64,000 nucleotides of DNA from Okapia johnstoni (GCA_024291935.2 CM044316.1:76028501-76092500), one strand, 5' to 3'; shown: positions 33,970 through 45,275, numbered from the stretch's first letter. Numbers and translations are program-made. Notes: generated by a model from the sequence alone, not told the origin.

Positions 33970-34157
33970 CTTGGCTTCCGAGGTGGCTCAGACACTGCCT
34001 GCAATCTCTGGGTGAGGAAGATCCCCCTGGAGAAGAGAATGGTAACCTACTCCAGTATTCTTTCCTGGAGAATTCCATGGGCCAAGGAACCTGGTGGGCT
34101 ACAGTCTATGGGGTTGCAAAGAGTCAGATACGACTGAGCACTTAACACTTTCACTTT
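33970..34157 (+). mobile_element. Bov-tA SINE with shortened tRNA head
   Basis: Sense Bov-tA from 'ttggcttccgaggtggctca' to 'ctgagcacttaacactttca'. About 25 bp of the tRNA-related region, including the B box, are missing between 'gcctgcaatctctgggtgag' and 'gaagatccccctgg', so internal promoter function is lost. Confidence 0.92.
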
Positions 34158-34335
34158 CTTAATAAATATATAAATAAATATAATCTTTAAATAAATATAT
34201 TTATAAAATTTATGTAAAATATGTATTTAAATAAATATAAATATAGTCTTTTTATAAAACTAATACTTTTTAAAATTATTAACTGTGTCCTTTATTCCAT
34301 TTACTGTGTAGTAATTATTTATTACTTAATAACAT
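34158..34335. repeat. AT-rich low-complexity tract
   Basis: Dense TAAATA/AATATA motifs with no coding potential (about 34158-34260 is almost pure A/T). Confidence 0.75.
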
Positions 34336-34349
34336 AATTTAATAATATA

Positions 34350-34688
34350 GTGTTAGTCACTCAGTCGTGTCTGACTCTTTGCAACCCCATGGACTGTAGT
34401 CCACCAGGCTCCTTGGTCCATGGAATTCTCCAGGCAAGAATATTGGAGTGGGTTGCCATTCCCTTGTATTTTGCACATATGTGTGTGTTAGTCACTCGAT
34501 GTGGTCCGACTCTTTGTGACCCTATGGACTGTAGCCCACCAGGCTCCCCTGTCTATGGAATTTTCCAGGCAAGAATACTGGAGTGGGTAACCATCCCCTT
34601 CTCTGGGTGATCTTCCTGACCCAGGGATCAAGGCTGGATCTCCTGCATTGCAGGCAGATTCTTTACCATCTGAGCCACCTGGGAAGCC
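34350..34688 (-). mobile_element. Three-part SINE (tRNA head + two Bov-A units), 14-bp TSD
   Basis: Antisense layout: one Bov-A unit at about 34350-34464, a linker of about 22 bp, a second Bov-A unit, then the tRNA-derived head ending 'ccatctgagccacctgggaa' at 34688. AATTTAATAATATA occurs perfectly at 34336-34349 and 34689-34702 and brackets the whole set. No second TSD is seen at the internal junction, so it appears to have inserted as one tRNA-A-A unit rather than as two SINEs. Confidence 0.9.
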
Positions 34689-34702
34689 AATTTAATAATA
34701 TA

Positions 34703-35504
34703 ATTTATATTTAAATTTATAGTATGATTGTTTAATACTATAATAATGTAACATGAAGAAATCAGTTAAGATCACTTCATTAATTTTGAGTCAATATTAT
34801 TAAATATTAGATAGTATATATGAAACCCTTCTTTACATATGTGATATGTGTAATTATATCTTTAGTCATGTGGATATAAGTTCTTAGAAACTCATTACAA
34901 ATGTTATCACTGCATAAGATATCAAAACAGGGATATCAGCTTTGAATGGAAAAGATAAATGATTTCAGGAGTGACAGTAAAACCAGGAGAACCCTGATGT
35001 ACTTTCAGGACTCTACTCAGGATAACTGCCCTCCTTTGAGATAAAGTCTTAGGATGGAGTATTAGTAGCATCACTAACACATGAACCCAGTCATTTATTA
35101 ACAGCATTTCTTATATTCTAAAACATCTAAATGATGCCTAAGAAATCAAAAAATAATCAGTTAAAAAGAGATGAACTCTTATTATGACCAACAAAAGAAA
35201 ATTTAATCTAGGAGGAATGAGGAAATACTAGTTCTACAAAATAATTAGTACCATTATATTAGGGAAATACACAATCTTTAATAAGCAGAAGCTCATTCAG
35301 CCCTATATTTAATAGGTAACAGGTGATAGACACAGCTGTGACTCAAACTTGAAAGTGGAAACTTTAGATCTGGGATTTTTTTCAGTGTACAAAGCAAAAC
35401 AGACTTGAGGTATGCAAGCAATTTATTTGCTGTGGTTAATGAAGACTTGGGGTTTCTAATGGAAAAGAAATAAAAATGAATGTATGAAAGTGCTAACTCA
35501 AATA
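34703..35504. other. Unassigned AT-rich sequence
   Basis: No gene or repeat recognised. Confidence 0.4.
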
Positions 35505-35715
35505 AAGTGAAAAGTGATAGTTGCTCAGTCGTGTTCTTCTCTGGGACCCCATGGACTGTAGCCTACCATGTTCTTCTGTCCATGGGATTCTCCAGGCAAG
35601 AATACTGAAGTGGGTAGCCATTTCCTTCTTCAAAGGATCTTCCTGACCCAGGTATTGAACCTGGGTCTCCTTTATGGCAGGCATACTCTGCTGTCTGCAC
35701 CACCAGAGAAGCCCA
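35505..35715 (-). mobile_element. Bov-tA SINE
   Basis: Antisense Bov-tA with an AAGTGAAAAGTGATAG tail, a Bov-A body and a tRNA head ending 'ctgcaccaccagagaagccc'. The flanks (AATAAAGTG / ATAAATGTG) give at best a degraded TSD. Confidence 0.93.
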
Positions 35716-36634
35716 TAAATGTGTATAAATTATTTTTTCCTGCTTTTTTAATCAAATCTTCTTAAACCAAGGGCCCAAACTTACAATGAGTTACTTATAA
35801 ATCAGGGAAAAGCAGCAGGCAGGACACAGATAGAATTCATCAAGGCATAATGTAGCACATAATACATTGTCAGAGTGTTTTAAAAATGTACAGTAACAGG
35901 AACTGTAGGTTTACTATTCTAGAATGAAAGCCATAATTCTTGGTAAAAAAAAAAAAATCTCAGCTTTTAACTATTTTATAGCTGGTAATTCTGTATGACA
36001 CATCTCCTTTCTCAGTTGCCTGTGTGTATATTTAAAGTAGCTTATCTTTGAAGGAAATGAAATTCTAACATTTTTCCTTTTTCCCTCTAATAATAAAGCT
36101 TTCTCTGTGTGTTTTTGTTTTGGGATGAGGAGTGATTTCTTTTGTCCTGGTATTCTATATCAATCATTTATCAGACTAGATTACCAATTCTATTTCAGGG
36201 AAAAAGTGAATGAACTATGAATTCCTCTTTATCTCCCCTAAATTCAAAAGAGAAGTAGTTATTATACATTTAGTGAGTAAAGGGAGCTTTAATTTAAATA
36301 ATTGGTATCAGGAAAAAATGTTTAAGCCATAATTTTAGATGCAAAGTAAATTTTCATCAAAAATGACTAATTTCCCCACAAGACTGATAAAATAAGAAGA
36401 TACAGTAAATTCCCCAAATCAAAACATAGACAAATCTTTTGGCTTCCTGGAAAGAGTAGAATCAAGCAACTAATTGGAAGACTACCAGAAGTTATCCATT
36501 TATCTGAAGCACATTCAACTCTCTCCTGGGCCACTGGATTTTTTTTGTGTGACGAGTTTTAGGCTAAAAATTGGGAAAAGAAGTTCAAAATCACTTTTAT
36601 TAGGGAGGTCTCATCACTGCTGAGCTGTTACCAA

Positions 36635-36692
36635 ACATGGAACACTCAAAAGAGATTATACATGTTTATACATGGAACACTCAAAAGAGATT
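36635..36692. repeat. 35-bp-period tandem duplication
   Basis: The 23 bases at 36635-36657 recur without mismatch at 36670-36692 (beginning ACATGGAACACTC). A recent local duplication. Confidence 0.93.
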
Positions 36693-37139
36693 TATTTTTC
36701 ATTTGGAGCTTAGGGAAATATACAATAGAGCAACAAATGACAAATGCCGTAATTGCTTAGGGGTATTATCATTTCTAGTGTGACAGGTCAAATCTGGAAG
36801 TTTAAAATAAACTAAGCAAGCATTCACTCTGCTAAATAGCATGAACCAAGTAATTGCTTACTCTTTTCAGAGTTCAGTGGAAAGTCATCTGTTAGAACAA
36901 AGTGATTTCAGTTTTGTCACTGAACAATAAATGTGCTCAATGAAGCTTGACTGGCTTTTTGTTATTCTTCTCTTTGCTACCCAGCATAAAACGAAGATCA
37001 ACTTCAAGGCACAAGTGGTTTTCTGGCTATGAGCTGACACCGTTGTAGAGAGAGAACTTTTCCGTCTACATAAACCAAAAATTCTTCTCTTCTCTTCTCT
37101 TGTGAATAATGACCTGAAGGTCAAAAGGTATGGCTTTGG

Positions 37140-37140
<1 letters not shown>

Positions 37141-37170
<30 letters not shown>
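37141..37170. repeat. T30 homopolymer
   Basis: Thirty consecutive T. It could be the poly(A) tail of an antisense retroposed sequence lying to its right, but I could not identify a source or a TSD. Confidence 0.9.
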
Positions 37171-37173
<3 letters not shown>

Positions 37174-37639
37174 ATTTTCAAGTATTGAACATTAAAAACA
37201 ACACTGGCCCCTGCATGCCACACATGATGCTTGTGTCATTTATCTCACAGGAGGTCTGTGTAGAACATATCATGCAAAAGAAACTGATGAACCACGAGTC
37301 ATGATTATGAATGTTAATAACCATATTCTCTATAGGTATGGTTGGAGAAAGAGCCACAGAAAGAGGAACAAATATTTATTTGAATTTCTACCAGGCATTA
37401 GAAACATCTTTGACTGTCACTGAAATACCATTGCATAGCACTTTCCTACTTCCTTGAATTTTTGAAGGGGGTGAGAGTTTTATTTGAAATCACGGGTCAC
37501 TGAAACGTTCAGGGAACATTACCAGCATATCTGTGGTGGCTATGGTAATGCGTCAGTGTACGCCCAGTGATAATTGAAGAAAGAAGACTCCACAGCACCA
37601 AGAGCATAGCTACTGTCAGATGGTCTAGTGTAGTGAACA

Positions 37640-37830
37640 AGCGCTGACAGCATAAATCAACTCCTAGCTCTGCCCCTTACCAGCTAGGTGATTTTAAGCA
37701 ACAAACATACCCATTTTGTGATGCTTTCTCAACTGAAAAAAATAAAACAACATATACCTTCCCATGGTGTAATTATGAAAATTAAATAATTAAATGGCCA
37801 TCGTAAGCACTTTAGGAAAGAAAGAAAATT
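37640..37830 (+). mobile_element. MIR SINE (MIRb-like)
   Basis: It reads 'ctagctctgccccttaccag', then a 'gtgattttaagcaacaaac' stretch, TTCTCAACTGAAAAAAAT, a TACCTTCCCATGGTGTAATTATGA block, and 'catcgtaagcactttaggaa'. This is the MIRb order in sense orientation. Confidence 0.75.
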
Positions 37831-38127
37831 AAGTATTATAATAGAGTTACATAAAAATATGCTAATTTCTTGAATAATATTGTAAACTCTTTTTAGAATA
37901 GAAAAGATAGAAATAATGGGGATGCACGATGACTGGATTTATAAAAGTAAAATTTACTTTTAAGAATCTACATAAAATTCTTTTATCTAGAGTTGGTACA
38001 TAAGTGATTGGCTATTTTCTTGGAATTTTCCAGGCTTTTATCATGCTATTTCTTCTCTTTCAAAACATATGAATAAATCATTCTTTGAATTTTCACAGCA
38101 CCTTTCTTTTAAAGTGCCACAAAGTGT

Positions 38128-38880
38128 TTTTGTTTTTTACATTTTATTGGAGGATAGTTGATTTACAATGTTGTGTTAGTTTCAGGTGTTACAGCAAAGT
38201 GATTCAATTATACATATGTTCATTCTTTTTCAGATTCTCTTTTGATATTGGTTATTATAGAATATTGAGTAGAGTTCCCTGTGCTACACAGTAGGTTATT
38301 AGTTACCTCTCTTATATATAATAGTGTGTATATATTAATTTCAAACTCCTGATTTATCCCACTCAACATTTCCCCTCCATTAACCATAAGTTTGTTTTCA
38401 ATATCCTTACGTCTGTGTCTGTTTTGTAAGTTCATTTGTATCATTTTTAAAATTAGAGTCCACATACGAGTGATATCATATGATAGTCTTCTTTGTCTGA
38501 CTTCACTTAGTATGATAATATCTAGGTCCATCTATGTGCTGCAAATGGCATTATTTCATTCTGTTTTATGGCTGAGTATTATTCCATTGTATGTTGTACC
38601 ACAATATACAATGCAGTATATTGTATCACAATATACAATGTGGTATATTGTATATTATATGTATATGTATAAAGAAGATTGTACCACATCTTTATCCATT
38701 TATCTGTTGATAGATACTTGGGATGTTTCCATGGCTATTGTAAATAGTGCTGCAATGAACATTGGGGGAACATTATCTTTTCTAATTATGATTTTCTCTG
38801 GATATATGCCCAGAGGTGGGCTTACTGGATCATATGATAGTTCTGTTTTTAGTCTTTAAGGACTCACTGTATATAACCAT
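38128..38880 (-). mobile_element. L1 LINE 3' end, antisense
   Basis: Starts with 'ttacattttattggaggata', runs through the L1 3' UTR and into the end of ORF2 ('ttatggctgagtattattcc', 'ggctattgtaaatagtgctg', 'gggcttactggatcatatga'). The plus frame 38392-38859 (155 codons) is only the complement of L1 sequence and has no meaning. A palindromic duplication lies inside. Confidence 0.93.
38600..38653. repeat. 27-bp tandem pair of near-palindromes
   Basis: Two 27-bp units (38600-38626, 38627-38653) differ only at two central bases. Each contains ACAATATAC and its complement GTATATTGT about 5 bp apart, so each can fold. It expands a sequence inside the antisense L1 between 'ccattgtatgttgtac' and 'tatattatatg'. 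Confidence 0.92.
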
Positions 38881-39599
38881 ACATATCCCAACCCAAAAGG
38901 TTCGATGTTTCTTCTAAACATCTTTGTTATCTATATTAATGCTGTTTGGAGATTTCTATTTCTGAGTGACTCATATGTTGAACAGTCCAGAGGAGTATGA
39001 GGGAAATTCAGGTTACTGCTTTCTACTATCTAATAATGCTGGCAATGCCAATTATGATAGAGAATCTATTTGCTGAAAGGGTTGCCTAGGATTTCACTAG
39101 AAACCCATGACTGGTGGTTAGTTCTTCCAGGAAGCTTATTTGTGACATAATCCTGAAATGGAACATTATGACTATGAAATTAAATTTTCTGATTATCAGA
39201 GGTTTACCACACAACATATATGAGTGATCGACCTTTGAAAAAATCAAAATAAAAGCATATTTACCAAAAAAACTATGGAAAAATTCATAGGTTTTTAATC
39301 TGATATTCAAAGGATAACTTGGCATCTTTCAGTGGCACAGAGTCACAAATGTATCTAATTATCATCAAGGAACATAGCAAAGAGTGCAAGGTCTTTGGTT
39401 CTTGAAAGAACACTTCAAACTGAATGGGAGTAGGGGTTCTCTGGTTCTTTTAATTGGAATCACAGCTTTGCTTTCACAGTGCATGTAATGCAACTTCCTT
39501 GGAAATTCAGATTGAAGCTGAAGTGTGAGGGCTCTGTCATGAATCATCTCTGATTGGGAGATACCTAATGAAAATCTCTGTATCTCTTCCTCCTGCTCT
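38881..39599. other. Unassigned sequence
   Basis: No gene or repeat recognised. Confidence 0.4.
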
Positions 39600-39760
39600 C
39601 CATGAGTACTGCCTGCTTCTTGGTCTGGGTACTCATCACCCTAATTTGGACTTGATTTCAATAGTCTTCTTAGCCATTTTCCTGCCTCCATTTATGTCCG
39701 CACTCAGTCTATCTTCCAGTTGTCATAATTATTATTCTAAAATGCTTGTCTGCAAAGGAT
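39600..39760 (+). mobile_element. L2 LINE internal fragment
   Basis: The stretch 'ggacttgatttcaatagtct ... tcctgcctccatttatgtcc' and 'tattattctaaaatgcttgt' matches the L2 ORF region in sense orientation. Diverged. Confidence 0.6.
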
Positions 39761-39937
39761 TTTTAATATCTATGCTTTAGAATGGGCTCTTACTGATTGA
39801 TTAAAAACAACTCTAGAGAATAATAGGCAAAGAATATTAATAGGCAGTTGACAGTAAAGCAATTCAAATTGAATTGTAAGGCAATTCAATTCAGTGCATG
39901 GTAAAAGGATGCCTTATCCGAGGAGGAGTCAGAAAAA

Positions 39938-40146
39938 GGGCCCCTCCCTGTAGCTCGAACGGTAAAGAATGTGCCTGTGAGGAAGGAGACCAGGGTTCGA
40001 TCCCTGGGTTGGGAAGTTTCTCTGGAGGAGGGAATGGCAATCCACTCCAGTATTCTTGCCTGGAGGATTCTACGGACAGAGAAGCCTGGCAGGCTACAGT
40101 CCATGGGGTCGCAAAGAGTTGGACACGACTGAGTGACTAACACACA
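39938..40146 (+). mobile_element. Bov-tA SINE
   Basis: Sense Bov-tA: the tRNA head ('ctgtagctcgaacggtaaag', with a GGTTCGATCCC B box intact at about 39993-40003) is followed by a Bov-A body to 'gactgagtgactaacacaca'. Of the SINEs here it keeps one of the clearest polymerase III B boxes. No clear TSD. Confidence 0.94.
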
Positions 40147-40154
40147 AGTAATGA

Positions 40155-41230
40155 TAGAATACTATTCTCACTTCATAGACTGGCAAAAACTGGAAAAGAA
40201 TGATGCTACTTATAGGTTGCAAGTTTATGGCGAAAAGGTACTTCCATGCATTTCTGTTATAAAATGAATTACGACAGACATTTCTAGAAAGAAATCCGGC
40301 AATATCCATTAAAATTAAAAATAAACTATACTTCAACTCATCAATCCCTCTTTTGAAGATTTAGTCTCTGAAATGTGCTATGCTCAGTCATGTCCAACGC
40401 TTTGTGCCCCCATGGTCTATAGCCAGCCAGGCTCCTCTGTCCATGGAATTCTCCAGGCAAGAATACTGGAGTGAGTTGCCATTTCCTTCTCCAGGGGATC
40501 TTCCCAACCCAGGGGTCAAACACGTCTCCTGCAGTGGCAGGTCGATTCCTTACCAATGGGCTACCTGGGAAGCCCCAGTCTATGTAGTAACACCAGTCAA
40601 TAAGGATAAGCGTATACTTATAAGGAAGTTTATTGCCCTGTAGTTGACAGTGTCAAAAACTGAAGACACATCGAATGCCCATCAGTAGGGAAATGGTTGA
40701 ATAAATTGTAGTACATTCATTCTACAAGGATAGTATTCAGCCATTAAAAAGACTAGTAAGATCTATACCAGTTTAGGGATTTTTAGAATATATTGTTGAG
40801 TAGGAAAATCTATATGAAGAACATAGTATATGATATGAGTTTGTTTTTCTCAAATAATGGCAAAAGTCTTATGTATATATGATCATCAGCATGTGTCAAT
40901 ATGTTAACATCAGTAGGATGTTGAGAAGAAATAATAGAGAAGGGGAAAGAAGTAAATAAGTTAAAATAGGAGAAAAAGAGAGTAAAAAATATTTACATAA
41001 TAGAGTATCTTATATGATTCAGCTTATGTAAAATGTATGTGTGTATGTTGCACACTTGTCAATGTGGGCAAATATAAAGAAATGCATGGAAATATGTAAA
41101 CAAAATGTTAATGATGGTATGTCAAGGTGATACAAATTTTAAAATGTTTTCCTTATATCTTTTTTCTTTATATTTTTTTCTGTGTTTAATTTTTTACAGT
41201 GAATGTGTACTGTATTTAATTCAAAAAAAC
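40155..41230 (+). mobile_element. Old L1 3' end, sense, interrupted by a SINE
   Basis: Sense L1 landmarks: 'ttcatagactggcaaaaact', 'gaaatccggcaatatccatt', then after the SINE 'gaagacacatcgaatgccca', 'ggaaatggttgaataaattg' and 'gtattcagccattaaaaaga', ending in an AT-rich 3' UTR. The frame is destroyed. The Bov-tA at 40374-40575 is younger. Confidence 0.75.
40374..40575 (-). mobile_element. Bov-tA SINE inside L1
   Basis: Antisense Bov-tA from 'gtgctatgctcagtcatgtc' to 'aatgggctacctgggaagcc'. AGTCTCTGAA to the left and AGTCTATGTA to the right may be a degraded TSD. Confidence 0.93.
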
Positions 41231-41309
41231 AGGATAAATTGTTTTATTTGTGGGAAAAAGTCACATTTTTTATTACTTCTCTGCTTAACCCTAAATATTT
41301 CTAAATGAC

Positions 41310-41610
41310 CTTATAGGATAAAGTCCATATAAACATAGCATAAGGTCTTTTGTGATCTGACTCCTGACTATCTTTTCGATTTTATTTCCAATAGCTTTCC
41401 CTCTCAGCCACTCTGAATTACAGGCAATCTTCTGAATACCCCATGGTGTTTCAATCACTGTATCTTTGAATTCATTCTCCCTTTCTCTAAAATGTGTTTT
41501 ATACATGCCTTACTTGCCTGAAAATGCCTTCCTATTTATGCTGCAAATTTCAGTTTGGGTATCCACCCATCTAAACTTCACCAGCATCTCCCAGGATAAA
41601 TTTCCCACTA
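41310..41610 (+). mobile_element. L2 LINE fragment, sense
   Basis: The segment reads 'aaggtcttttgtgatctgac', 'ctgaaaatgccttcctattt' and 'ccagcatctcccaggataaa', in the L2 order (ORF end to 3' region). Diverged. Confidence 0.65.
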
Positions 41611-41614
41611 ATGA

Positions 41615-41740
41615 TTCAGCAAACATTAACTGAGCATCTGCATGCCTAGCATTATGTTCTTATTTAGCAATGATAAATAATAGCAATCCATATTCTCAAA
41701 GAATATTCAGTGTAGGAAATATAGTCTAGCAAGACAACAA
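41615..41740 (-). mobile_element. Probable L2 fragment, antisense
   Basis: The stretch 'agcaaacattaactgagcat' with 'gcctagcattatgttcttat' and 'tattctcaaagaatattcag' resembles the antisense L2 3' end. It directly follows an L2 piece of opposite orientation, so two insertions or an inversion are implied. Confidence 0.45.
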
Positions 41741-41957
41741 TTACAGCTTAGTTAGGTAAATACAATGATGGAAATATGGGCTGAGGGAGAGCAGCACAGA
41801 GGGACCTAAATCAGTGAGGGAAGTCAAAGAGAGCTTCACAGCATGAGCACAATTTGAGTTAGAATTTTTGAAGAATTTTGGTAAGTGGGCGTTAATTCTT
41901 CCATAAATAAGTTTGGTCATTCCTAGCAAAGGAAATTTCCTATAAGAAAGCACATGT

Positions 41958-42168
41958 ACCAGCAGCCATGGTGACACAGGTGGTAAAGAATCTGCCTGCA
42001 ATGTAGGAGACTGAGGTTCGATCCCTGGGTCGGCAAGATCCCCTGGAGAAGGGAATGGCAACCCACTACAGTATTCTTGCCTGGAGAATTCCATGGACCA
42101 AGGAGCCTTGTGGGTTACAGTCCTTGGGGTCCCAAAGAATTGGACATGACTGAACAACTAACACATGC
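41958..42168 (+). mobile_element. Bov-tA SINE
   Basis: Sense Bov-tA from 'gcagccatggtgacacaggt' through GGTTCGATCCC (B box, about 42016-42026) to 'gactgaacaactaacacatg'. The B box is intact. Confidence 0.95.
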
Positions 42169-42189
42169 ATACATATTCTATATCTTGGA

Positions 42190-42330
42190 TAATATCCATC
42201 AACAGCCTGACCTGTGTTTGTTTTTCCTCCACTGGATATGAACACCTTGACAACAGGGATGCGTCTTGATCATCACTGATCTCTCTTGTGGCAGCTGGCA
42301 CAATGCCTGACAGAATTGGTGTTCTGTAGC
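42190..42330 (+). mobile_element. L2 LINE 3' end
   Basis: 'gaacaccttgacaacaggga' and 'ggcacaatgcctgacagaat' resemble the L2 3' UTR. Possibly the continuation of the 41310-41610 copy across the Bov-tA. Confidence 0.5.
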
Positions 42331-42769
42331 TGGGGGTTGCCCTGGACTCAGTTGAATCCTGTCCCTTTAGTTCTCCTCATAAATATCATTTAACCTAGTC
42401 ATGTATAGCATAGTGAATTCTCCAACTACTTTTATTCATTTTAACTTACACCAAGGTCTTGAATCCTTTGTGGAATTTTGTTGATTGGAAACAAAGCATA
42501 TTCCTTTCAGTACTTCATTTATATTCCATTTATCATGCAATTTTAATTTTATTATCTTCTTAACATCTTTTATCTTTTATTCAAAAGGAAGCAGCAAAAG
42601 TGCCTACATACATCAGCGGATCCCAGCAACAACTGAAATGTTTTTCTGAAACAAGAGAAACTATAAGCTTTGATCCCTTTCTCCCACTTAGGGAAGAATG
42701 AATTCCTCTCAGTTACCCAAGAGAGGATTCCTATTATTAGGTATTTTTTTTTTTACCTTTTATCTTTTT
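42331..42769. other. Unassigned sequence
   Basis: No gene or repeat recognised. Confidence 0.4.
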
Positions 42770-42975
42770 CAAATTAATTTTACGATTAGCAAAGAAATAC
42801 ATGTGTATTGCTTTAAAATTATTCAAATGCTACCAGAAGACTTAAAATGAAAATTAGCAGTTATTCCTTGCCCTACTCCACACATCACCCCACCCCTCAA
42901 TCTCCAGGGATAACTACTCTTTTGGCTATTTTCTGGTATTACATTCAGCTTTCTAAATAATATGCTTATATCTCT
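42770..42975 (-). mobile_element. L1 3'-UTR fragment, antisense
   Basis: A T-rich start followed by 'attattcaaatgctaccaga', a CCCACCCCTCAATCTCC stretch and 'gataactactcttttggcta', a familiar antisense 3' UTR of older L1 subfamilies. Confidence 0.65.
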
Positions 42976-43056
42976 ATTTCTTTTATTTATTTTAGACAGC
43001 TATTTGTTTTCAGTATGCTATCTATAGTACTTTAAAATATTTTAGCATAGAAAGAG

Positions 43057-43060
<4 letters not shown>

Positions 43061-43094
<34 letters not shown>
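43061..43094. repeat. (GT)17 microsatellite
   Basis: Perfect GT dinucleotide run, likely length-polymorphic. Confidence 0.96.
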
Positions 43095-43100
<6 letters not shown>

Positions 43101-44429
43101 GGCTTAATTATACCCTGTGTGTGGTCACTAACTCTAATCATACCTTAGACACAGCTAGAATTCTAATCAGGAAACCTACCCTCCAAAGGCCATCACTACA
43201 AATCCTTCAGTCTTGTTTTTTTTTTTTTTTCCCCTAACCCACAGGTTTTGATAATTAGCCTAATGAATGTCAAAAAAAAAATGATTTTCCATAAGCAAAT
43301 TAGTGGCTTGTAAATGGAAATTTGAAAGAGAGCTCATCACAAAATTAGCAGTATTCAAGATACATGGACTGGCTTAAATATTTCAGAGGCGTCCTTACCC
43401 ATACATGGAAATAATCTAAAGAAACCTGGAGTTTATAGCTTTAGGGTTGATCCTAGACTTAATTTCTAGAGGGTTCTCTAAATGAACTAATTTGAGAAGA
43501 TTCTGGTTGTCAGTTGCAGATCTTATGATTAAGTGTATCTTGTCTTGAAACATTTTCTTATTTGCCTTGGATACAGTCTTCATGCTGGATATGGTCAGAA
43601 CACTAAAAAGGATGAGAACAGAGACTTTCTAAATGGTATAACTGTTTATGTACCTGCTTGCTGATGAATGTTTATGTAATAGGTGAAAATGTGTATGATA
43701 TTATTTGTTCTGAGACTGACTTTTTTATTAAAGGCTAGTTTGAAGATGTTGACTAGTAGCTAAACTTTACCCAGTTTAGTCTTCTTTGGAAGCTTCTGTG
43801 TCAATTAAAAATGCAGAACTCTATTGGCCTGAGTCAGTTTGCACAAATACTTATGTAGTCAATTATTCAGCCCCCTTACACAATTTACCCATTACTCAAT
43901 CTTTCCTATAAGAGTTTGTCATAATTTTTGGTTAAATTAATTTTAGTGTTTTCATTAATATAATTACAAAATATTATTCATTTCTGAGGCAATTAGTATA
44001 TTATGATTATATTTCATTCATTGGCAACTTTTTCATTTCTCTTGTTTTCATTTCTCTTGCATCAATGCCCCATTTTTAAAATTTATTTTGTTTTCTCCCT
44101 TTACTTCTTATGTCTTAGTTTCCTTTAGCTGTCCCTTGATAAAATTACCCACTGTGTTAAACCTCTCACATAATCTGTCAGTTGCAATTTTTTCCTCTAG
44201 ACCCCACCCTTCTACTCTAGGCTTGACTGGTTGCTTGTTGTATACCTGCTACTTTCCTGACACTTCCTTTTATGACTAACTGTACCTTTCTCCTCTATGT
44301 GACCCCTATTTCCTGGACCATCTTTTCCTACATTTTGGGTTATGTTCTCAGTATACTAAAGAATATCCTTTGGTAAGTTCCTGAGAAACAGTGTATGTGA
44401 GGCACAAATTTTGACTCCTTAAGTATCTG
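43095..44429. other. Unassigned sequence, about 1.3 kb
   Basis: Contains a T15 run at about 43216-43230 and an A9-10 run near 43271. No gene or named repeat. Confidence 0.4.
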
Positions 44430-45275
44430 CAACAGCGTAATGGTTGGATCATATGGTAGGTGTTTGTTTAACTTTTCAAGTAACCATTAAACTGTTTTTT
44501 AAAATAGTTGTATTTTTTATATTCTCATCAGCAGTATATGAGTTCCAGTTCCTCCATCCTCACCAGTCCTTGGTATGGTCAGTCTTCTTAATTTTAACAA
44601 TTTCTCACAGGTTGTAGTGGTATCTCCCTGAAGTTTTAATTTGGGTTTCTCTGATGATCAGTGATGCTGGGCATCACTTCATGTGTTTATTTGTCATACA
44701 CGTATCTTCTTTGGGTATATATCTGTGCAAATCTTTTGCCATGTTTTCTTTAAATTATTTTCTTGTTAATGAATTTTTAGATTTCTTTGTAGACTATGGA
44801 TACAAGTCCTTCAACATGTATGTGATTTGTAAATAGTCTCTCTCAGTTTGTGGTTTGCCTTTTCATCCTTTTAATAGTGTCTTTAAAAGAGAAGATTTTC
44901 ATAATATTGTCGAATTCCAACTATCTTTTTTTCCTTTTTTTGGACCATGCTTTCGGAGCTTTTCCTGACCTAAACTTTGTTTTATAATAGAAGTCTTATA
45001 GTTTTAGGTTCTACATATAAATTTATGTTCTATTACAAATTAATTATTTTATGCTGCAAAATCCAATTTCAACTTTTTTTTCTTTTTGTATATAAATATC
45101 CAGATTTTCCAACATGTCAACAACATTGCAAAGACTACATTTTCTTTAATGTGATGGCTTTGCATCATTGTTGAAAATCATTTGACCATATAGTTGTGGA
45201 TCTATTTCTGAACTCTTTATTCAATTGATATGTTGGTCTATCTTCATGCCAATACCACAATAACTTGAAATCCAT
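44430..45275 (-). mobile_element. Old L1 ORF2, antisense, left part
   Basis: Antisense L1: 'ggttggatcatatggtaggt', 'tttgggtttctctgatgatc', 'gggcatcacttcatgtgttt', 'gcttttcctgacctaaac' and 'gatatgttggtctatcttca' occur in the expected order. It stops at the BovB junction at 45275 and appears to resume at 46797. Confidence 0.9.

Larger units (their letters stand above)
35716..37639. other. Unassigned sequence, about 1.9 kb
   Basis: Apart from the small duplication and T-run listed separately, nothing was named. The minus frame 36885-37223 contains a Lys run that only translates the T30 tract and is not a gene. The sequence at about 37180-37620 has no young repeat and could be checked for conservation. 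Confidence 0.4.

Noticed and set aside
36885..37223. 112-codon minus frame with a long Lys run
   Set aside because: The Lys run is a translation of the T30 homopolymer. The remainder is unrecognised and not supported as coding.
38392..38859. 155-codon open frame on the plus strand
   Set aside because: It is the complement of an antisense L1 3' end with a palindromic duplication. No protein-like composition or known domain.
39993..40003. B-box-like GGTTCGATCCC that could suggest a tRNA gene
   Set aside because: It lies in the tRNA-derived head of a Bov-tA SINE. The cloverleaf is not maintained. The same applies to the one near 42016.
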